14,159 bases of DNA from Proteobacteria bacterium UBA7420. GTDB taxonomy: Bacteria > Pseudomonadota > Gammaproteobacteria > Magnimaribacterales > D2472. The notes below the pieces were generated by a model. That model saw only the letters and a program-made list of their open reading frames with translations, had not been told where the DNA came from and made no database searches. Shown here one piece after another: positions 12,825-14,159 of this stretch (its first letter is position 1; each line of letters opens with the position of its first letter). Made by a program: the position numbers and the translations under genes. The stretch spans positions 1 to 14,159 of the forward strand of contig DKMG01000094.1 in NCBI GenBank assembly GCA_002469975.1. The letters run 5' to 3'.

Positions 12825-14159
12825 ATGTTATTTAAAGAACTCGGTTTATCCGAACCAATATTAAGATCACTCGAAGAACTCAAGCACACAGAACCTTCTG
12901 AAATCCAACAACAAGCCATACCAGTCATCCTTGCAGGCAAGAACCTCATGGCTGCAGCTCAGACGGGAACAGGTAAGACTGGAAGCTTTGTTCTGCCGAT
13001 CATCGAAATGCTTCAAGATAGAGCAAAACCTTATGGTAAGAATGTTCATGCTCTTGTGTTAACTCCAACCCGTGAGCTTGCAGCTCAAGTTAGAGAAAGC
13101 GTATACACATACGGTAAGTTCACTTCAATCACCTCCACTGCTGTATTTGGCGGGGCAAAAATATTCCCACAAAAATCTAAGCTAAAAAAAGGCGTAGATG
13201 TCTTGGTTGCAACTCCAGGGAGATTGCTAGATTTGGTTAATCAGAAAGCCGTTAAGCTAGATCAAGTGCAAATACTCGTCTTAGATGAGGCTGATCACAT
13301 GCTAGACATGGGTTTCATACATGACATCAAAAAGATTATTGGCATGACTCCTCCAGAGAGACAAAATTTATTATTCTCAGCAACTTTTTCTCCAGAGATT
13401 AAAAAACTAGCTCAATCCTTGGGCAATGAGTTGGTTGAAATTAGCGCCCAATCACCGAACACTGCTGTTACTAAAATTAAACAGGTCATTTACCACGTTG
13501 ATAAAGGTAAAAAGAATGATTTGCTGGCTCACATGATTGAGGATGAGCAATGGGCACAAGCCTTGGTTTTCTCACGAACAAAGCATGGCTGCGAAAAAAT
13601 TTCCAAACATCTGAATGCAGCAGGCATTCAAACTGGAACTATTCATGGTGATAAAACTCAAGGAGCAAGAACTAGGGCATTAAGAGAGTTTAAGGAAAAG
13701 GATGTGCGAATCTTAGTTGCAACTGATGTTGCTGCTCGAGGTATAGATATTAGTAACCTACCCTTTGTTGTGAATTTTGATATGCCAACTTACCCAAATG
13801 ATTACATTCATAGGATTGGTCGAACAGGTCGAGCCGGGCAAGAAGGAACTGCCATCTCTTTAATGAGCGTTGATGAGCATAAATTTTTACGAGGCATTGA
13901 AGGACTCCTCAAAATTAAAATTGATCAAACCAGCCATGAAGCTTTCAAGCCAACTGATAAGCCTTCAAGTGGCGGTGGTGGTGATTCCAGATCAAGAAAT
14001 CCAAGAGGCAGAAAACCTGCTTTCTCTAGAAACAACCGAAGCTCTGACAGCAAATCTGGAAATAGTTTCTCAAAACCTGGTGGAAGTGGCTCACGATCAA
14101 GTGGTGCTGGAAGACCTAGTGGCAATAGTGCTGGCAGACCTGGTGGAAGTGGTGCTGGA
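12825..14159 (+). CDS. rhlE: RhlE-type DEAD-box RNA helicase, C-terminus cut by window edge
   Basis: ATP-dependent RNA helicase acting in ribosome assembly or RNA decay, often important in the cold. 445 codons are visible with no stop before the edge. Motifs in order: Q motif with EPSEIQQQAIP (23-33), Walker A AQTGTGKT (45-52), PTRELA (81-86), TPGR (130-133), DEAD (154-157), SAT (185-187), LVFSRTK, ATDVAARGID and HRIGRTGRAG. The N-terminus (LFKELGLSEPILRSL) is RhlE-like. From about residue 375 the core gives way to a disordered Gly/Ser/Arg/Pro tail, typical of RNA-binding tails. At the edge it contains an octad repeat around GxSxAGRP. The ribosome site (AAGAAAAA) is weak. It is divergent from typA. 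Confidence 0.95.
   Translation, partial: MLFKELGLSEPILRSLEELKHTEPSEIQQQAIPVILAGKNLMAAAQTGTGKTGSFVLPIIEMLQDRAKPYGKNVHALVLTPTRELAAQVRESVYTYGKFTSITSTAVFGGAKIFPQKSKLKKGVDVLVATPGRLLDLVNQKAVKLDQVQILVLDEADHMLDMGFIHDIKKIIGMTPPERQNLLFSATFSPEIKKLAQSLGNELVEISAQSPNTAVTKIKQVIYHVDKGKKNDLLAHMIEDEQWAQALVFSRTKHGCEKISKHLNAAGIQTGTIHGDKTQGARTRALREFKEKDVRILVATDVAARGIDISNLPFVVNFDMPTYPNDYIHRIGRTGRAGQEGTAISLMSVDEHKFLRGIEGLLKIKIDQTSHEAFKPTDKPSSGGGGDSRSRNPRGRKPAFSRNNRSSDSKSGNSFSKPGGSGSRSSGAGRPSGNSAGRPGGSGAG
14097..14159 (+). repeat. 24-bp (8-codon) tandem repeat in the helicase tail
   Basis: The coding sequence repeats a unit reading about G-[SN]-[SG]-[AG]-[AG]-R-P-[SG]. Two full units and the start of a third are visible before the window ends, so the copy number is unknown. 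The repeat lies in the predicted disordered RNA-binding tail. Confidence 0.6.

Noticed and set aside
13925..14125. Pro/Leu-rich minus-strand ORF
   Set aside because: It is the antisense of the Gly/Ser/Arg repeat tail of the helicase.

Overview
The window looks like chromosomal DNA of a moderately AT-rich, cold or marine Gammaproteobacterium. Supporting signs are a TonB-dependent receptor with a signal peptide, outer-membrane and lipoprotein signals, typA, a RhlE-type helicase, and two stand-alone RRM proteins of the kind found in marine gammaproteobacteria. An oligotrophic lineage such as SAR86 would fit, but this is inference; no rRNA or other phylogenetic marker settles it. I see no phage, IS element, tRNA or CRISPR array. 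The window is densely coded and has no gene-free stretch over 300 bases.

Layout. On the minus strand, 1-605 is the N-terminal part of a TonB-dependent receptor (cut by the window edge), preceded by a promoter that contains a 16-bp palindrome. Then 811-1503 (minus) is a secreted protein of unknown function built from two related halves, ending in a clear intrinsic terminator. Divergent from it, 1592-3943 (plus) is a tightly packed five-gene metal operon: small outer-membrane barrel, His-rich periplasmic HMA protein, MerT-like membrane protein, CsoR-type repressor with the full Cys-His-Cys copper signature, and a PepSY membrane protein. A sigma-70 promoter with a CsoR-like operator sits directly before it. 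This is the most interesting part of the window: a mer-like P/T pair that appears to be under copper control, with no MerR, MerA or ATPase present.

The operon is followed by a convergent lipoprotein-type SAM methyltransferase (3933-4748, minus), a divergent DoxX-family membrane protein (4809-5198, plus), a small Gly-Leu-repeat hydrophobic ORF (5182-5457, minus) and two nearly identical RRM genes (5461-5955, minus).

A second compact minus-strand cluster runs from 9807 down to 6022: SDR oxidoreductase, membrane-anchored serine hydrolase of the beta-lactamase fold, S1/P1-type zinc nuclease/phospholipase and patatin-like phospholipase. Spacing of 6 nt, an 8-nt overlap and 20 nt suggest one transcript. 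Next are a YeiH-type membrane protein (9888-10796, minus) and typA/bipA (10877-12661, minus). Divergent from typA is a RhlE-type DEAD-box helicase (12825 onward, plus), which runs off the window inside a Gly/Ser/Arg-rich repeat tail.

Several starts were revised from the longest possible reading frame: the barrel protein (to 1592, because the longer frame begins in the promoter), the S1/P1 enzyme (to 7754) and typA (to 12661).
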